Source: Romanomermis culicivorax
Lineage: Eukaryota > Nematoda > Enoplea > Mermithida > Mermithidae
NCBI GenBank assembly: GCA_963922205.1
Contig: CAWUHX010000261.1
Coordinates: 124,001 to 188,000 of the forward strand
DNA length: 64,000 bases
Direction: 5' to 3'
The translations under genes and the position numbers were made by a program. Of the stretch, positions 29,847-41,468 are shown one piece after another; positions within the stretch are counted from its first letter, which is position 1, and the number at the start of each line of letters is the position of its first letter. Under the pieces are notes generated by a model. It saw only the letters and a list, made by a program, of their open reading frames with translations, was not told the origin of the DNA and searched no databases.

Positions 29847-31014
29847 TGTTCTATGTTTAGGTAACTCAAATCCCCACAATCAATACACACTAGATAGTCA
29901 TTGTCTAACCAAAGTTGATTATTCCTGCTAAGATCTTGGCGTATATTTATCAGCAGCGATTTATCTCATAGAGTACACTGCGCTAACATCATTGCTAAAG
30001 CGTCAAAAATAGCAAATATAATTCACAGAGCTTTCATTTCAAAAGATAAAACATTGAAAACTAAGGCCTTTACTATAGCTATGTTAGACCAATCTTGGAA
30101 TATGCATCTGTTGTATAGAACCCATATCTAGTTAGTTGATATTCAGAAAATCGAGAATATTCAACATAACAAAGAAAATACTCTCCGATAAAACTTTGTC
30201 CTATCAGGAGCGGTTAAAACTGCTGAAATTAGACAGTCTGGAAGTCTGTCGATCGAATAGTGATGCTATTTTCACATATCATTTTTACCCCATGATGAAT
30301 TTTTTTGCACTCCACCCCATCATGTACTCGTTATAGTCAATAGAATCTATTATACATTCCCAAATACAATCTTAATAGTGGAAAAAATTTATTTGCAATT
30401 CGAAGTGCCAAATTATGGAATTATCTTCTAGAAAAAGTTAAGGCTGCAACATCGGTTGTAGCTATTAAAAGGAAATTAATTTTGATGGTTTTTTTAAAGG
30501 GGCGTATGTAAGCGCGTCACCGCCTATCGTCCCTTGTTCTTACAATTTTCTTTACGTTTGATTACTAATTTATGTTCGTGTTACTTATATTTCTCTATGT
30601 CATTTATTTTAACATTTTTTAAGTTCTAAATAAACTAAACTAAAACTATTTTTGACTAGCAATGACTTGGATAGACACTATTACGTGTCCAGAAGATCGA
30701 CTAATGTGAAAAAACGGGTAGTTATTTTGTAAAAAAACTAAAAACCGGGGATTTTCTCTCAAGTCTTTTGAAAAACGCAAAACACCAAAGCCTTGCCAAC
30801 CCAGGACTCATTAGGTGCTTATGAAATTTCTGACGCGCAGCAGTTAGCTAGCCGAGCTAGGACTCCATGAATTTTCCAGAAAACTTTATTGCGGCAAAAA
30901 ATCATTTTCTGTGTATCAATTTTTCTTCGACGTTTCATTGCTAATTATTCAAAAAATTTTGCTACACTAGTCGCAGGTCTAATTTTAGAGCTTGAAGATA
31001 TTTCCCTTTCACAG

Positions 31015-31207
31015 TGTTCGGAAAAATTATCGACTCGAAAACCTATGCTTCGCCGATTGGAAAGCTCAACAGGACTTCTACGAAGGTCGAGAAACAACTG
31101 AATATCAACTGTGGGTGTTCGCGGAAATTTTGAAAAGACGCTCGACAAAAAGACGAATTTGCTATGTGCTTAGACCACGAATTCACAATCACAACCTTCC
31201 CAATCAG
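31015..31207 (+). other. orphan exon-like open segment, 64 codons
   Basis: The segment lies between a strong acceptor (TTTCCCTTTCACAG) and a strong donor (CAG|GTGAGC), and one frame is open throughout: starts VRKNYRLENLCFADW, then EYQLWVFAEILKRR, ends RIHNHNLPNQ. Its base composition is like the host exons and unlike the repeats around it. I do not recognise the family and found no partner exons. A 12-nt exon-like piece (AG|CAGGTTCTACCG|GTAAGT) at about 37066-37077 could belong to the same transcript. Confidence 0.35.
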
Positions 31208-31441
31208 GTGAGCAACAGAAGCATTAAGAAAATTCACGACGTCATTTTAAAAAAACACAATTTTTTCATCGATAGAATCAATCGAACAAACAAATTTCAG
31301 TACTTACGCACACTGTTTTTTCCACGAACTTCTTTCCACAAATGTGGAAAGGAGTCAAATTTTTTCCCCACATGTGGAAAAAATTTTTTTTTGGTCTTAA
31401 AATTTTCGATTTACGCTTGAAAATGCTCATAAACGCTTTAT

Positions 31442-31640
31442 CATACCTGTACTTGAGGGGTTGGGGGGGGACCCCCCCCCAACTTGGCCAACCCAGTACC
31501 CAAAATTATTTACCCCCCCCAGTTGGGAAAAAATTGAAAAAATTTGCCAAAAAGTGTATGTTTTTTGGACTTTTTTGGGAAAAATTCCGACTTTTTCCTA
31601 CCCCCCCCCCCCCCAACTGGTCGGAGGTCTTACAGGTATG
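31442..31640 (+). mobile_element. family P element (copy 7)
   Basis: CATACCTGTACTTGAGG to CTTACAGGTATG with perfect duplication cgctttat, inside the K compound element. Confidence 0.95.
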
Positions 31641-31899
31641 CGCTTTATTTAGTGTTTTTTGAGCTTTTTAAAGCATTCTGATAATCATTCTGTTTGATCT
31701 GATCATATATCTCTAAAATTAAACTTTGTGTTCGTAGATCGTAATTTATAGAAATTTATCATTCGAAAAATTTAAAATCGTAACCTTTCATAAATCTAGC
31801 CGAAAAGCAATGAGGAGTGTAGAAATTTTCCAAAAATTCTTCCATGAAGCTTTTAAATTGAATTTACGTTAAGAAAAGAACAAACGCTTCAAAAAGTTG

Positions 31900-32530
31900 A
31901 GAAATGACGCGTTGATCTTTCTAAAAAAAAAACTACGAAGGAAAAAATGCAGATCTTCATTAAATATAGAGATATAATATGCAAGATTGCCCATTAAACA
32001 TTAAATAATACGTTTAAGATGATGAAAACTATTGAAGATCAAATGGTAAGTGAAGGTAGACATGCTAAAAGCCACGCCTGAGCTTGGTGATAAATAATAA
32101 TGATTGTTAAAGTTATTACTGGCGCGAAGCGGCGGAAAATTTTGAGATTTGGACCCACTGTTTTTTTCCACATTTGCACTGTAATGTGGAAAAAAAATCT
32201 GGAATGTGGAAAAAATTTTTGAGGTCTTTCCACAAATGTGGAAGAAATATTTCATATTGAAATAATGCATTTTGGTGCATTTCAGGAGGTCCAAATCTCA
32301 AAATTTTCCGGCGCTTCGCGCCGGTTATAACTTTAATAATCATCATTATGCATTAAGTAGCTCAGGCGCGGCTTTTGTCATGTCTACTTTCATTTATCAC
32401 TTAATCTATAAGAGTTTTCATCATCTTAAACGTAGTATCTCATGTTTTATTGGTAATCTTCAATATTTTATCATAATATTTAATGAAGATTCGCATTTTT
32501 TCCTTTTGGGAAAGATCAATACGTCGAGTC
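31900..32530. repeat. large inverted repeat inside the K compound element
   Basis: About 250 bp at 31915-32150 (CTTCATTAAATATAG, GATGATGAAAACT, GGTAGACATGCTAAAAGCC, GGCGCGAAGCGGCGG) returns in reverse at 32308-32520 (GGCGCTTCGCGCC, GGCTTTTGTCATGTCTACTT, AGTTTTCATCATC, TTAATGAAGATTCG). Confidence 0.8.
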
Positions 32531-32569
32531 TCTATGCTTTTTGGTGCGATTATTTCTTTGAAAATGATT

Positions 32570-32628
32570 TTGCGTACTGGGTTGGCCAAGTTGGGGGAGG
32601 GGTCCCCCCCCCCCCCCCAGTACAGGTA
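32570..32628 (-). mobile_element. family P end fragment
   Basis: Only the last 60 bp: GTACTGGGTTGGCC, a G run, a C run, CAGTACAGGTATG. The rest is missing. Confidence 0.7.
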
Positions 32629-33289
32629 TGTTTCTCATATATTTTCGACCAAGTTCATGAGAGTTTACAAATAAATTACAGATTTTAAAATTTTTCAGGT
32701 AAGATTCTAGAAATTACGACTCTTGAACACAAAATTGGAATCTAATTCCTGAAATAAATGTTCGGAAAATTGATTTTCCAGCATCCCAGAATGTCAAAAT
32801 ACCCAAAAAAATTTCCGGCACCTTTTTGGGCTTTCACTTGTCATCATAGAAGACTTGACCTTTGATTTCTTGTGTAATTCAAGTCAATTAAGCTCTTGGA
32901 TAGTTTTCTAGAAAAGTTGTTCAACAATGCTTGTAGATTAGGCTTTTAAGTCGAAGATTTCAAATTTTTCTTTAATTTTAATGAATTAACTTCTCTAAAA
33001 ACACCGGAAGGCTTGAAAAAGCTCAAAAACAGTGCGATAAAGCGTCTGTGAGCATTTATAAGTCACATGTGGAAAAAAATGTGGAAAAAAAATTTCGACC
33101 CCTTTTCACATTTGTGGATAAAAGTTCGTGGAAAAAAAAAACAGTGTTTGGACCTCCTAAAATGCACCAAAATGCATCTTTTCAAAACTCAAAATTTTTC
33201 TTCAACATTTGTGGAAAGACCTCAAAAATTTTTTCCACATTCCAGATTTTTTTTTCCATATTATAGTGCAAATGTGGAAAAAACAGTGC

Positions 33290-34612
33290 TTACGCAGAAA
33301 AGGGAAAACGAAAAACATCTCAACTCAAAACACCTACACGGCTGATGTGTCAGTCAATAAAGAGTAAATTTTCGACCGATCAGAGAATAATCTGAGGAAA
33401 GCTCTGAAATGGAAGTGATTTCAAAGAGGCAGACCAAATAACAAAAGAAATGAACGAAAAAGAGTACTAAAGTCGCAGGCAGCGGGCGCAGGCGGCACTG
33501 CGTCGAGCAAATTTACCATTTTTCATCACATAGACAGTCGAATACGGATCTAAGCGGTTTTGAGCGTACTATGAAGTATGTACTTGCAAATCGTTATTCA
33601 ACATGGAACGGTACATGCTTATGGAACGAATCACATAATATGATTGTTATAACCGGAAAGGTGCCACAGTGATTCAAATGTTTAAAATTTTGATTTTTTT
33701 GCCGTTTTCCTTGGTTTAAAATGGTGCTTTAGCCCAATCTTTTTAAAACGGTAGATGCAGTGAAAAGCAAGGCAGTAAAGTTCAATTTGAAACGCAATTT
33801 TCACTCAGTACAGGAATTTATTCTGCAGAAAACCGATAAAATTCTTCATTAGAAGGGTCCGAGTTATTGGTAAACATCATGCGTATCCACTATCGCGAGA
33901 ACTACTCGAGAAATTTTGACCACCCAATAGAAAATTATTGAAGTAAATTTTTGGGAGTTCTGTCTGCCGCTCACTGACGAAAAATTTTTTCGATGATTAC
34001 AGTAATAGCTTTCTAGTTTTCTCGAACTGTACTTTTCAGATGATCGCTGTCTGCGCTGATCATTCCAAAATAATGAGGACGGAAAAAGCCTCTTGTTAAA
34101 AAAGACGTTGTCCACCTCGAACATGATTCATATCATTTTTCCAAGATACACTGCAAAAATTTCAGGATGTGAGTTCTTCGATGTTCGACTTTCTTTTCAA
34201 AAGCATCGCATTTTTCCACAATAATCTTAAGAAAAGTCAAGACGTCATCTTAATAAAGAAGGAAAATTAAGACTGATCCTCGAAACCGTTAATGCCAAGC
34301 TTTTACAACAGAAATTTTTTTGCAAAAATATTGTTAATGATGATTATCCTCGAAAAGCCGTGCCTGTTTTATCTCAGTTCTGGTCATGCAGTCAAAAATT
34401 TTCTGAGATGGGGGTTATAACTTTAATTTCATATTTTTCATAACGTTCAGAAAGGAAATTCCAAGAGGATTCGAAAATATGTTGGTTATTTTGTGCAAGC
34501 GAGCTACAAATGTATGGGTTTCACATCGATTGACGTTGTTGTAAATGAACTCTGCTGCCATTACTTTAGATATGCATTGGGACACTCTGTTGTTGAGATC
34601 TGATGGTGGTCG
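33290..34612. other. gene-free stretch with diverged repeat E (copy 1)
   Basis: The part 33700-34080 matches 44950-45400 in the same order (GTAGATGCAGTGAAAAGCA / GTTAGATGCAGCGAAAACT; GCAATTTTCACTCAG / ACAATTTTCGCTTGC; TTCTGTCTGCCGCTCACTGA / TTCTGTTTGTTGCTTACTGA). At 34130-34290 is a Q-family fragment. No coding frame. Confidence 0.55.
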
Positions 34613-34803
34613 TTGTCACATTAAGTAAAATTTGGAGCCATGTCATATTAAACGAAATTGGGACAATCACATATGATGGAGGAATCCATGCCATATTGAT
34701 AAAAAAATACGGCCATGTCACTGTGAGTGACATGCTATGACCCTGTTGGGTGGCTCACTGGGTTTTACTTCCAGAATTTGACCCGGCTAGTACTGGCTAT
34801 ATA
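34613..34803 (+). repeat. dispersed repeat D (copy 1)
   Basis: About 190 bp shared with 63472-63662: GGAGCCATGTCA, CCATGCCATAT, ATACGGCCATGTC, CTGTGAGTGACATGCT, CCCTGTTGGGTGGCTC. The second copy lies next to a tRNA-like sequence, so this may be part of a SINE. Confidence 0.7.
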
Positions 34804-37146
34804 TTCCACTGTAGAGTAATGGACACCGCCGCCAGGTCAGGGGTGGCAATTCCTGGTCCTGACAAGGTCACTGGAGGAATGACCTGATATAAGGGACCCG
34901 ATTGTAAACCAAAATCCCTTTTTTAGCCCTAACCCAAGAGGACAAGCCCTTCTAACTGAGGGGAGACTCAAGGGAAAACCGACTTAGGAAAGGGTTTCCC
35001 AAAATACACCCTCAGCAACAATAATCCCCTGAGAAGACTTACCTAGTCCTGTTTCTCAAGTATGATTCGACGTAAGGGTGACAGGTCGCTGTGTGTTTGC
35101 GGATATCGGTCGGTGAATGGGGGAAACCATCCACTTGATTCCACAATGGGTAAACTCAGGAGGTGGGAGGGTGATGCTCTAATATTCCACAAATGGGTGA
35201 CGGGGTTACCAGGTGCTACATAGGCAATGGGTATGTTCCTATGTGAGTCAGGGGGCAGATGCAGTGAGTCGTAAGAATATGCAAATTTATTGGAGTACTG
35301 TAGGGTGGCGGACGCAATACAATATAATAAAAATATATATAAATTCGATAGCAATGGACGCGGAGCTAAGACAAAAAGCCAAAGTTGGAGAGCCCAAAAA
35401 TGAGTACAAAATTAACAAAACAGGCTGTTTTAAGGACCTCGTAGGTCTACAGTATGGCCTGGATGGAGCTTACGACACCCAAGCTAACTTCTGCAGCAGA
35501 AATCGGTGCAGAAGATGCCTATGGCCACATAGAAATTTTCCAGTTCGAATACATTTAGCATCGGGGATGAGTTACATCCCCATGCTAAACATATGAACGT
35601 CTTTTAATGAGAACTTCCAAACTAGTCATTTTACATTGCAAAACGTGGCTAGTTTTTACTGATAAGAGGTGATGCTCCAATTCTGTCTATGAGCTCATAG
35701 GGCTCATCTGGCCGAAATTCTATTTAAAGGGTCACACTGTAGCCTATGTGCCGAATGGAAAACAACAAAATGCAACAAAAATGACACACAAGAATGCATG
35801 TAAAACATAATGAATGAAACGAAATAAAAGTAAGTAACTGTCAAAATAAAAAGAGGCAAAAAACATAAAATATCAACATGATGGAAATCACATAATGTTG
35901 GGCAAAATTGATGGGCACTTGACATGGCAGTCGTTCAAAAAAGGGCATCCTCGTCCTTGTCCTGGTAGAGGTTTATGCAGGATGTCCATGGTGGTTGACT
36001 GTCCAAGGGGTTCGACGGCTGGTAGTCAAGGGTTCATTGGATCTTCAGGGTGTTCTGGCTCATTGGGTTATGTGGCAACTGGTAATGCGTGGAGTTGCTG
36101 ACATCAATTGATCAGTGTGATTGATGATGCCTGAAGTTGCTAATGTCAAATGGCCTGTGAGGTCTAAAACGAGAGGAAAAGAAAAATTCTAGGGGCGAGA
36201 TGCAGGCTATCGCATAGATGCGCCTGTGGTATATGGCTATACCCTTCTCAAGATGCTTTGGTCGCTGCTCATTCTCTTCTTTCCACTAATGATCCAGCAT
36301 GGATCAAGATTGGATATTCCCTGAGGGGCACCGCAGTCCTTCAAAAAAGGATGTCCTCGTCCATAAGCGGGGACAAAGAAGAGAAGAGCGTCTTGATTAC
36401 GGATACAGAAATTATAGTCAGTTTTTCTTGAAATGCTTACAATTTATAACAGTGCAAGTACTATTTTAGATTTTTATAAATTTCTGCTAAACCATTCATC
36501 ATGTAAAACTGAAAATTTGGAAGCTTATGCAATCAACCTTTTTTTTTAATGAAAAATTCTACTGTGTAGGCTTTGTGTCTGTTTCTTATAAAACGCTTGT
36601 AAACGGCAACAATGACAAAAACTCGCACTGTTGCAAAAATTGTTCCCACCAAGTTTCAATGGTACACTTTTTCTCAAAAAAATGTTGAAGACTAAACGAG
36701 TTAGCTCAGAAATTTTCAGTCCTGTGTGGCATGTAGCTCAGCAGAAAATTGTAAAAACAAAAAATTGTACTTGCTTCTCATTATTATTATTATTTATAAA
36801 GCATTTCGAGAAAAACAGACTATAGGTGTATTTTTTTCCACTATTATCATTCAAGAGCATTTAAACAGAAAACACACAATGTTCATTAACTAATCTGTGC
36901 ATCAATAAAGAATTTATCATTTTCGGTCGTATGTTCTTTTTTTCTGCTCGTGCAGTTTTTTAACTAATGTTTTACGAATTTTCGATTTAATCGAATATGA
37001 AAATCAATATACGGAGATTGTTTACGCTTCTCAATTTATATGATTATAATCTGAAAATTTCAGCAGGTTCTACCGGTAAGTACGGTAACCATAGAAACAG
37101 ACATGTTTACTGTCAAAATATCAGTTCGCTCGCTGAGTGTTCGGGG
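34804..37146. other. unrecognised GC-richer stretch, probably old retroelement
   Basis: 34804-36420 is richer in G and C than its surroundings and reads like the untranslated part of a retroelement (TAACCCAAGAGGACAAGCCC, GAGGGGAGACTCAAGGG). It contains two related blocks, GTTCAAAAAAGGGCATCCTC at 35933 and CTTCAAAAAAGGATGTCCTC at 36337. I found no RT motif. 36420-37146 is plain AT-rich sequence. Confidence 0.45.
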
Positions 37147-38177
37147 CACCGTTTTTTTTTTCCTCAAATGGGGTGTTTTGAGGAAAAAAAATTCGAAATG
37201 AGGAAAAAAATTTTGGGTATGGTTCTCATTGAGGAAAAAATTTTGGGGAATTCAAAACCGAAAAGATGCGTTTTGGTGGACATAAAAGGGTCAAAACCTC
37301 AAAATTTTCCGGCGCTTCGCGCCGGTCATGGGTATAATCTTAACTATTTTCTATCAGGCGCGGCCGTTAGCATATCTACTTCGACTTACTAATTAATGCT
37401 CAACAGTTTCCATCAATCAAGTTAGCTCGTTTCATTTTCTAATCGTCAACAGTCCATTATGTCGCCCAAAATTGAGATTTTTCATCAATTCTCTCAATTT
37501 TTCCTCTCGATCCGATGCTTGGAATTTTTTAAACGTTGGCAACCTGGACTCTTGCATTTATTGAAGATGGAAATTGAAGACATCATTCTAGACTGCGATT
37601 TTAGAACTTCTATTTATGAATATCTGTTGGAGAGATTTATTTTCTAGCGTTTTAGAATATAAAAACCCGGAAATTTTTCCGGCGCTTCGCGCCGGAATGG
37701 GGAAAAAATTACAGTTCATCAGTTTGATTTTAATTTATTTCTCAACGTTGTGAAGGTTAATTTTCCAGCGTTTTAGAAAGTGAAAATTGAAAATTTTTTC
37801 CGGCGCTCCGCGCCGGACCAAGAACTAAATAAAATTAGATGATTCTAATCAGAGCCATAGAAATGTTAATAGCGGATAAATTCCCGAGAACTCTATCGTT
37901 AACATGCTTCCCCCGCTCCTGTAGAACACCAATATATTCCTCATGTGCTCATTTTGGCTAATATAACTAGAATTTCCTCAATTTTTTTTCTCATTTTTGC
38001 AGGTTTCTGACTCCAAATACTACAAAATGCTTGGGTATGCTCCTAAAATGCATAAAAAAGCATCCGTAGCCACATTATAAGCGTTTTTAAAAATGAGGAA
38101 ATTTTTTGGAAAATGAGGAAAAAAATTTTGGGTCCGGTTCTCATGTGGAAAAAATCTTCGAGGAAAAAAAAACGGTG
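37147..38177. mobile_element. family K (TGAGG word) hAT-like element
   Basis: Ends CACCGTTTTTTTTTTCCTC and ..GAGGAAAAAAAAACGGTG; perfect 8-bp duplication gttcgggg. Words TGAGGAAA recur at both ends. The shared module and hairpin are at 37270-37325, with two more hairpins at 37679 and 37800. Confidence 0.92.
37679..37816. repeat. GC-rich hairpin motif (CCGGCGC-TTC-GCGCCGG), two of many copies
   Basis: The 17-mer is a perfect 7-bp stem with a 3-nt loop. Exact or near-exact copies: 14651-14667, 32308-32324, 37309-37325, 37679-37695, 37800-37816, 52968-52984, 53474-53489, 54367-54383; worn ones at 8775, 9157, 16152, 32120, 38952, 48534, 56027, 57789, 59246. All lie in R, K, V or M elements or next to them. 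Confidence 0.9.
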
Positions 38178-38351
38178 GTTCGGGGCCGGGCGGGCGCTGG
38201 CGGCGGACGTGCTTTTTGTGCGAGTTCGCGACCGCTCTAGTACCTGTAGTTGGGGGTATTAGGCAGGCTTTTTTAGTTTTGCACAGGATAGATTGCAGTG
38301 TGCAACTTGGGAGAAAAATTCGGTTGCGCAGAAAAGTTTTTGGTTGCTGAC

Positions 38352-38792
38352 CACTGTTTTTTTTCCACGAACTTCTTTCCACAAATGTGGAAAGGGGTCA
38401 AATTTTTTTTCCGCATGTGGAAAAAATTTTTCGTCTTAAAATCCCCGTTTTTTTGCTTCAAATGCTCACAGACGCTTTATCACACTGGTTTTTAGCTTTT
38501 TCAAGCCTTCCGGTGTTTTTAGAGAAGTTAATTGATCAAAATTGAAGAAAAATTAAAATGTTCGACTTTAAAGCCTAATCTACAAGCATTGATGAACAAA
38601 TTTTCTAGCAAACTATCCAAGAACATAATTGATTTGAATTACACGAGAAATCGGTGGTCAAATCTTCTATGATGACAAGTGAAAGTCCCAAAAAGATGCT
38701 AATCTTTCCGGCGTCAATTATTCATTCAAAAATTTTTTTCCACATTCCACATTTTTTCCACATTATAGTGCAAATGTGGAAAAAAAACAGTG
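38352..38792. mobile_element. family K (TGTGG word) element, 441 bp
   Basis: Ends CACTGTTTTTTTTCCACG and ..GTGGAAAAAAAACAGTG; perfect 8-bp duplication ttgctgac. Internally matches K3/K4 (CTACAAGCATTGATGAACAA, CAAACTATCCAAGAACATAA). It is inserted in a copy of the short GTTGCACxGTGCAAC repeat. Confidence 0.92.
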
Positions 38793-39175
38793 TTGCTGAC
38801 ACTAAGTTGATAAATTTCGTCTGATTTGATCAGAAAAACGATGAAAATCTATTTTTTTATGTTGCGCATTTAATGAGCTAAAGTTTTAGCCTTTCAAAAC
38901 TCATTCTCTGTGTTCTAGATAAGAAATGAAAACTCTGGGAACTAACTTGTGCGGTGCAAAGCGCCGGGAAAATTTAGATGTTGAGACTTCTTAAACATCG
39001 AAAGATTCATTTTTTCATCTCTTTTTCACTCTTCTGCAACTATCGTCGTATATCAATCTTATTTTTTTCATCATTTGCCAAAGAAGTCAAAAATTTGTCT
39101 ACCATTTTATCAATCATGATTATAAATCTAAATAAGGTACAGTGGGGTGACTTTCATACCTGTAAGACCTCCGAC

Positions 39176-39388
39176 CATACCTGTACTTGGGGGGGGGGTT
39201 GGGGGGACCCCCCCCCCAACTTGGCCAACCCAGTACCCAAAATCATTTAGCCCCCCCCAACCCCTCCCCCAGCTGGGAAAAAATTAAAAAAATTTGCCAA
39301 AAAGTGTATGTTTTTTGGCCTTTTTTGGGAAAAATTTTGACTTTTTTCTACCCCCCCCCCCCAACTGGTCGGAGGTCTTACAGGTATG
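39176..39388 (+). mobile_element. family P nested in P (first)
   Basis: CATACCTGTACTTGGGG to CTTACAGGTATG; perfect duplication cctccgac, itself part of the host element's CCGACCAGTTGG block. Confidence 0.93.
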
Positions 39389-39583
39389 CCTCCGACCAGT
39401 TCGGGAGGGGGGTAAATCCGAAATTTGGGGGGAGGGGGTCGAAAAAAGTCTAAATTTTTCCCAAAAAAGGCCAAAAAACATACACCTTTTTGCAAATTTT
39501 TTTAACTTTTTCCAATCTGGGGGTGGGGGGGTTGGGTGATGTTGGGTTTATGGTTGGTCAAGTTGGAGGGGGGGTCCCCCCAA

Positions 39584-39819
39584 CATACCTGTACTTGGGG
39601 GGTTGGGGGGGGACCCCCCCCAACTTGGCCAACCCAGTACCCAAAATCATTCCCCCCCCCCCCAACCCCCCCAGTTTGGAAAAAATTGAAAAAATCTTCA
39701 AAAAAGTGTATGTTTTTTGGCCTTTTTTGGGAAAAATTTCGACTTTTTTCTACCCCCCCCCCCCCAAAATTTCGGATTTACCGCCCCCCACCCAACTGGT
39801 CGGAGGTCTTACAGGTATG
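39584..39819 (+). mobile_element. family P nested in P (second)
   Basis: CATACCTGTACTTGGGG to CTTACAGGTATG; duplication ccccccaa, with one extra C on the right side that homopolymer variation can explain. Confidence 0.9.
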
Positions 39820-40030
39820 CCCCCCCAAGTACAGGTATGGTGACTTTGATCAGGGGCGAATTCGATCAGAGCATGGCATTTGATAACTAATTGAGATCAG
39901 CAGGTCATTTTTGCTGTGTAGACAACCCCTGCTGTGAAGTCTACACAGCAAAAATGACTTGCTGATCTCAAATAGTTATCAAATGCCATACTCTGATCAA
40001 AGTCGCCCCTGATCAAAGTCACCGCACTTT

Positions 40031-40195
40031 ACCTTACCTGTGATTGGGGGTTTGGCCGCCCCCCAACTTGGAAAAATTGGCAAAAATGTGCCTTTTTTGG
40101 CCTTTTTTGGAAAAATTTTCGACTTTTATCGACACCCCAAAATTTCGGGTTTACCCCCCCCCCCCCAACTGATCGTATCTCTTACAGGCTTATGT
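40031..40195 (+). mobile_element. family P, diverged short copy
   Basis: CTTACCTGTGATTGGGGG at left, the core TTGGCCTTTTTTGGAAAAAT, then CCAACTGATCG and CTTACAGGCTTATG at right. No clear duplication. Confidence 0.6.
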
Positions 40196-41415
40196 AAATG
40201 TAAAGAAATTGTTCTTAGATGATATATATAAAAGCATGAAAAAGCGTGACATCTTGAATCGGATTCTAATATCAGTAACTCCGTCGCACAGGAGCTGGAG
40301 AAAAAATTTGTATTTTGACATTCTAGAATGCTGGAGAATGAATCTTCTCAACTTCTATTCTGTGATGAAGATCTTATTTTTATCTGAATTCAATGAGTTT
40401 TCAGCCGGGTGGGAAAAATTGAAATTCGAAAATTAGCCAAGCAACCAAGAATTTGGATTCTTCATTCTTCAACCGGCAGGAGCTCCGGTCGATGTCCTCT
40501 GTTGAGCTGATAATGTTATAATTATTTTCTAAATGCAGAAGGTTCATGTTTACGAAAGTCGAACTTATTAAGGTCCGCAAAATGATTTTGTGAAAATAAT
40601 CGAAAAACGTCCTGATTTTTTCATCGAATATGTACAGGATCAAGCATTTATTCAAAATACATTGATGTCTAAATGCCTAGGCATAAGCTAGGTAGAAATT
40701 TTCTAACCACGCACTAGAAATGATAAAATTATAAATCATTCGAAAGTCGGCGCGATGCGCTAGAAAATTTTCAGTATTTCCCTTTTAAAACGTACATAAT
40801 GCGTTTTCGAACAGAAAACTCAATAACCCAATAAGGGCCGTCAGGCTCCAGGTTGCACTGTGCAACTTGGCAGAAAAAATTTGGTTGCACAGCCCGAAAT
40901 TTGGTTGCTGTGTGCAAAAATTAAAAAATCCTGGTATTAGGGATACTCATCTTGCGGGATCCTCCACACAAATCCTTTCATTCATCGAATCCCACTAATC
41001 GAAAAAATCTGGTTAAAAAATCATTTTTTCGACTTTTTCCCCAAAATTTTAGGTTGACCCGCCCAGTGCTTTTTTCCAAAAACTTTTTGCCCCATTCGAG
41101 GAAAAACTCCAAAAATTTTTTTCTCATGAGAAAAATCAATTTTCTTTCTTCCTTTCAAATCGTTCAAAATCATTTCTGATGTGTTTTTTGAACGTTTCTC
41201 ATTAACTCGCATCTTTTTCCACCAAAAATCGACATTTTTGCAAAAAGTTTTGAGCTGTAACCTGCTTAAGTGAGTTTACAAGAGTCAAGAAAGAGAATAA
41301 TTTATTTGTTTTGTACGCAGATTGTACATTTGACTTCATTATTTGTTAAGTTTTTTACCCAAGTGAATTTAGATCGCCAATGGATTCGAAACGACCTTTT
41401 TTGTTGTCTTGCAGA
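40196..41415. other. gene-free stretch
   Basis: It holds the second copy of the short repeat seen at 6388 (40848-40930, CCAGGTTGCACTGTGCAAC .. GTTGCTGTGTGCAAAAAT). The rest is AT-rich with no supported frame. Confidence 0.5.
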
Positions 41416-41468
41416 CATATACCTGTAATTGGGGGGGGGGGGGTTGAGGGACCCTCCCTACTTGGCCA

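Larger units (their letters stand above)
28240..30640 (+). pseudogene. Jockey/CR1-like LINE reverse transcriptase remnant
   Basis: Across several frames the sequence reads GSVLGPTL..LINDLVDEII, then ILADDLKIF (the catalytic ADD box) and SLMQSDLNNIFHW. After an inserted T element (28463-29846) it continues LGNSNPHNQYTLDSH, DLGVYLS, IANIIHRAF, RPILEYASVVWNPY and IQKIENIQHN, the usual C-terminal part of Jockey/CR1 RTs. Stops and frameshifts make it a pseudogene. The 3' end near 30640 is AAATAAACTAAACTAAAAC-like, as expected for this group. Confidence 0.8.
31311..33289. mobile_element. family K (TGTGG word) compound element
   Basis: Ends CACTGTTTTTTCCACG and ..GTGGAAAAAACAGTG; perfect 8-bp duplication cttacgca. 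Words TTTCCACA/TGTGGAAA recur at both ends and again in the middle (32155-32250). The centre is a large palindrome, so this is probably two head-to-head copies moving as one unit. Nested P pieces at 31442-31640 and 32570-32628. Confidence 0.88.
39155..39839 (-). mobile_element. family P element hosting two other P insertions
   Basis: Outer ends CATACCTGTAAG and GTACAGGTATG; perfect duplication gtgacttt. Two further P copies are inserted in it (39176-39388 and 39584-39819), each with its own duplication. Confidence 0.92.
39135..40034. mobile_element. family H hairpin element (copy 2), split by nested P cluster
   Basis: Left GGTACAGTGGGGTGACTTT and right AAAGTCACCGCACTTTACC are inverted. The part 39880-39990 is a near-perfect hairpin around GCTGTGTAGACAACCCCTGC. 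A three-element P cluster sits inside the left arm (39155-39839). Confidence 0.75.

Noticed and set aside
29530-29931. Proline-rich ORFs with recurring CMFFGLFWEKFRLF or VYVFWPFLGKISTFF segments at many places
   Set aside because: They are readings through P elements. The same segment appears because the transposon repeats, frames shift with C-run length, and no start or domain is kept.
37066-37077. 12-nt micro-exon AG|CAGGTTCTACCG|GTAAGT
   Set aside because: Good splice-like borders but far too short to support alone and no partner exon is proven; mentioned only with the orphan exon.
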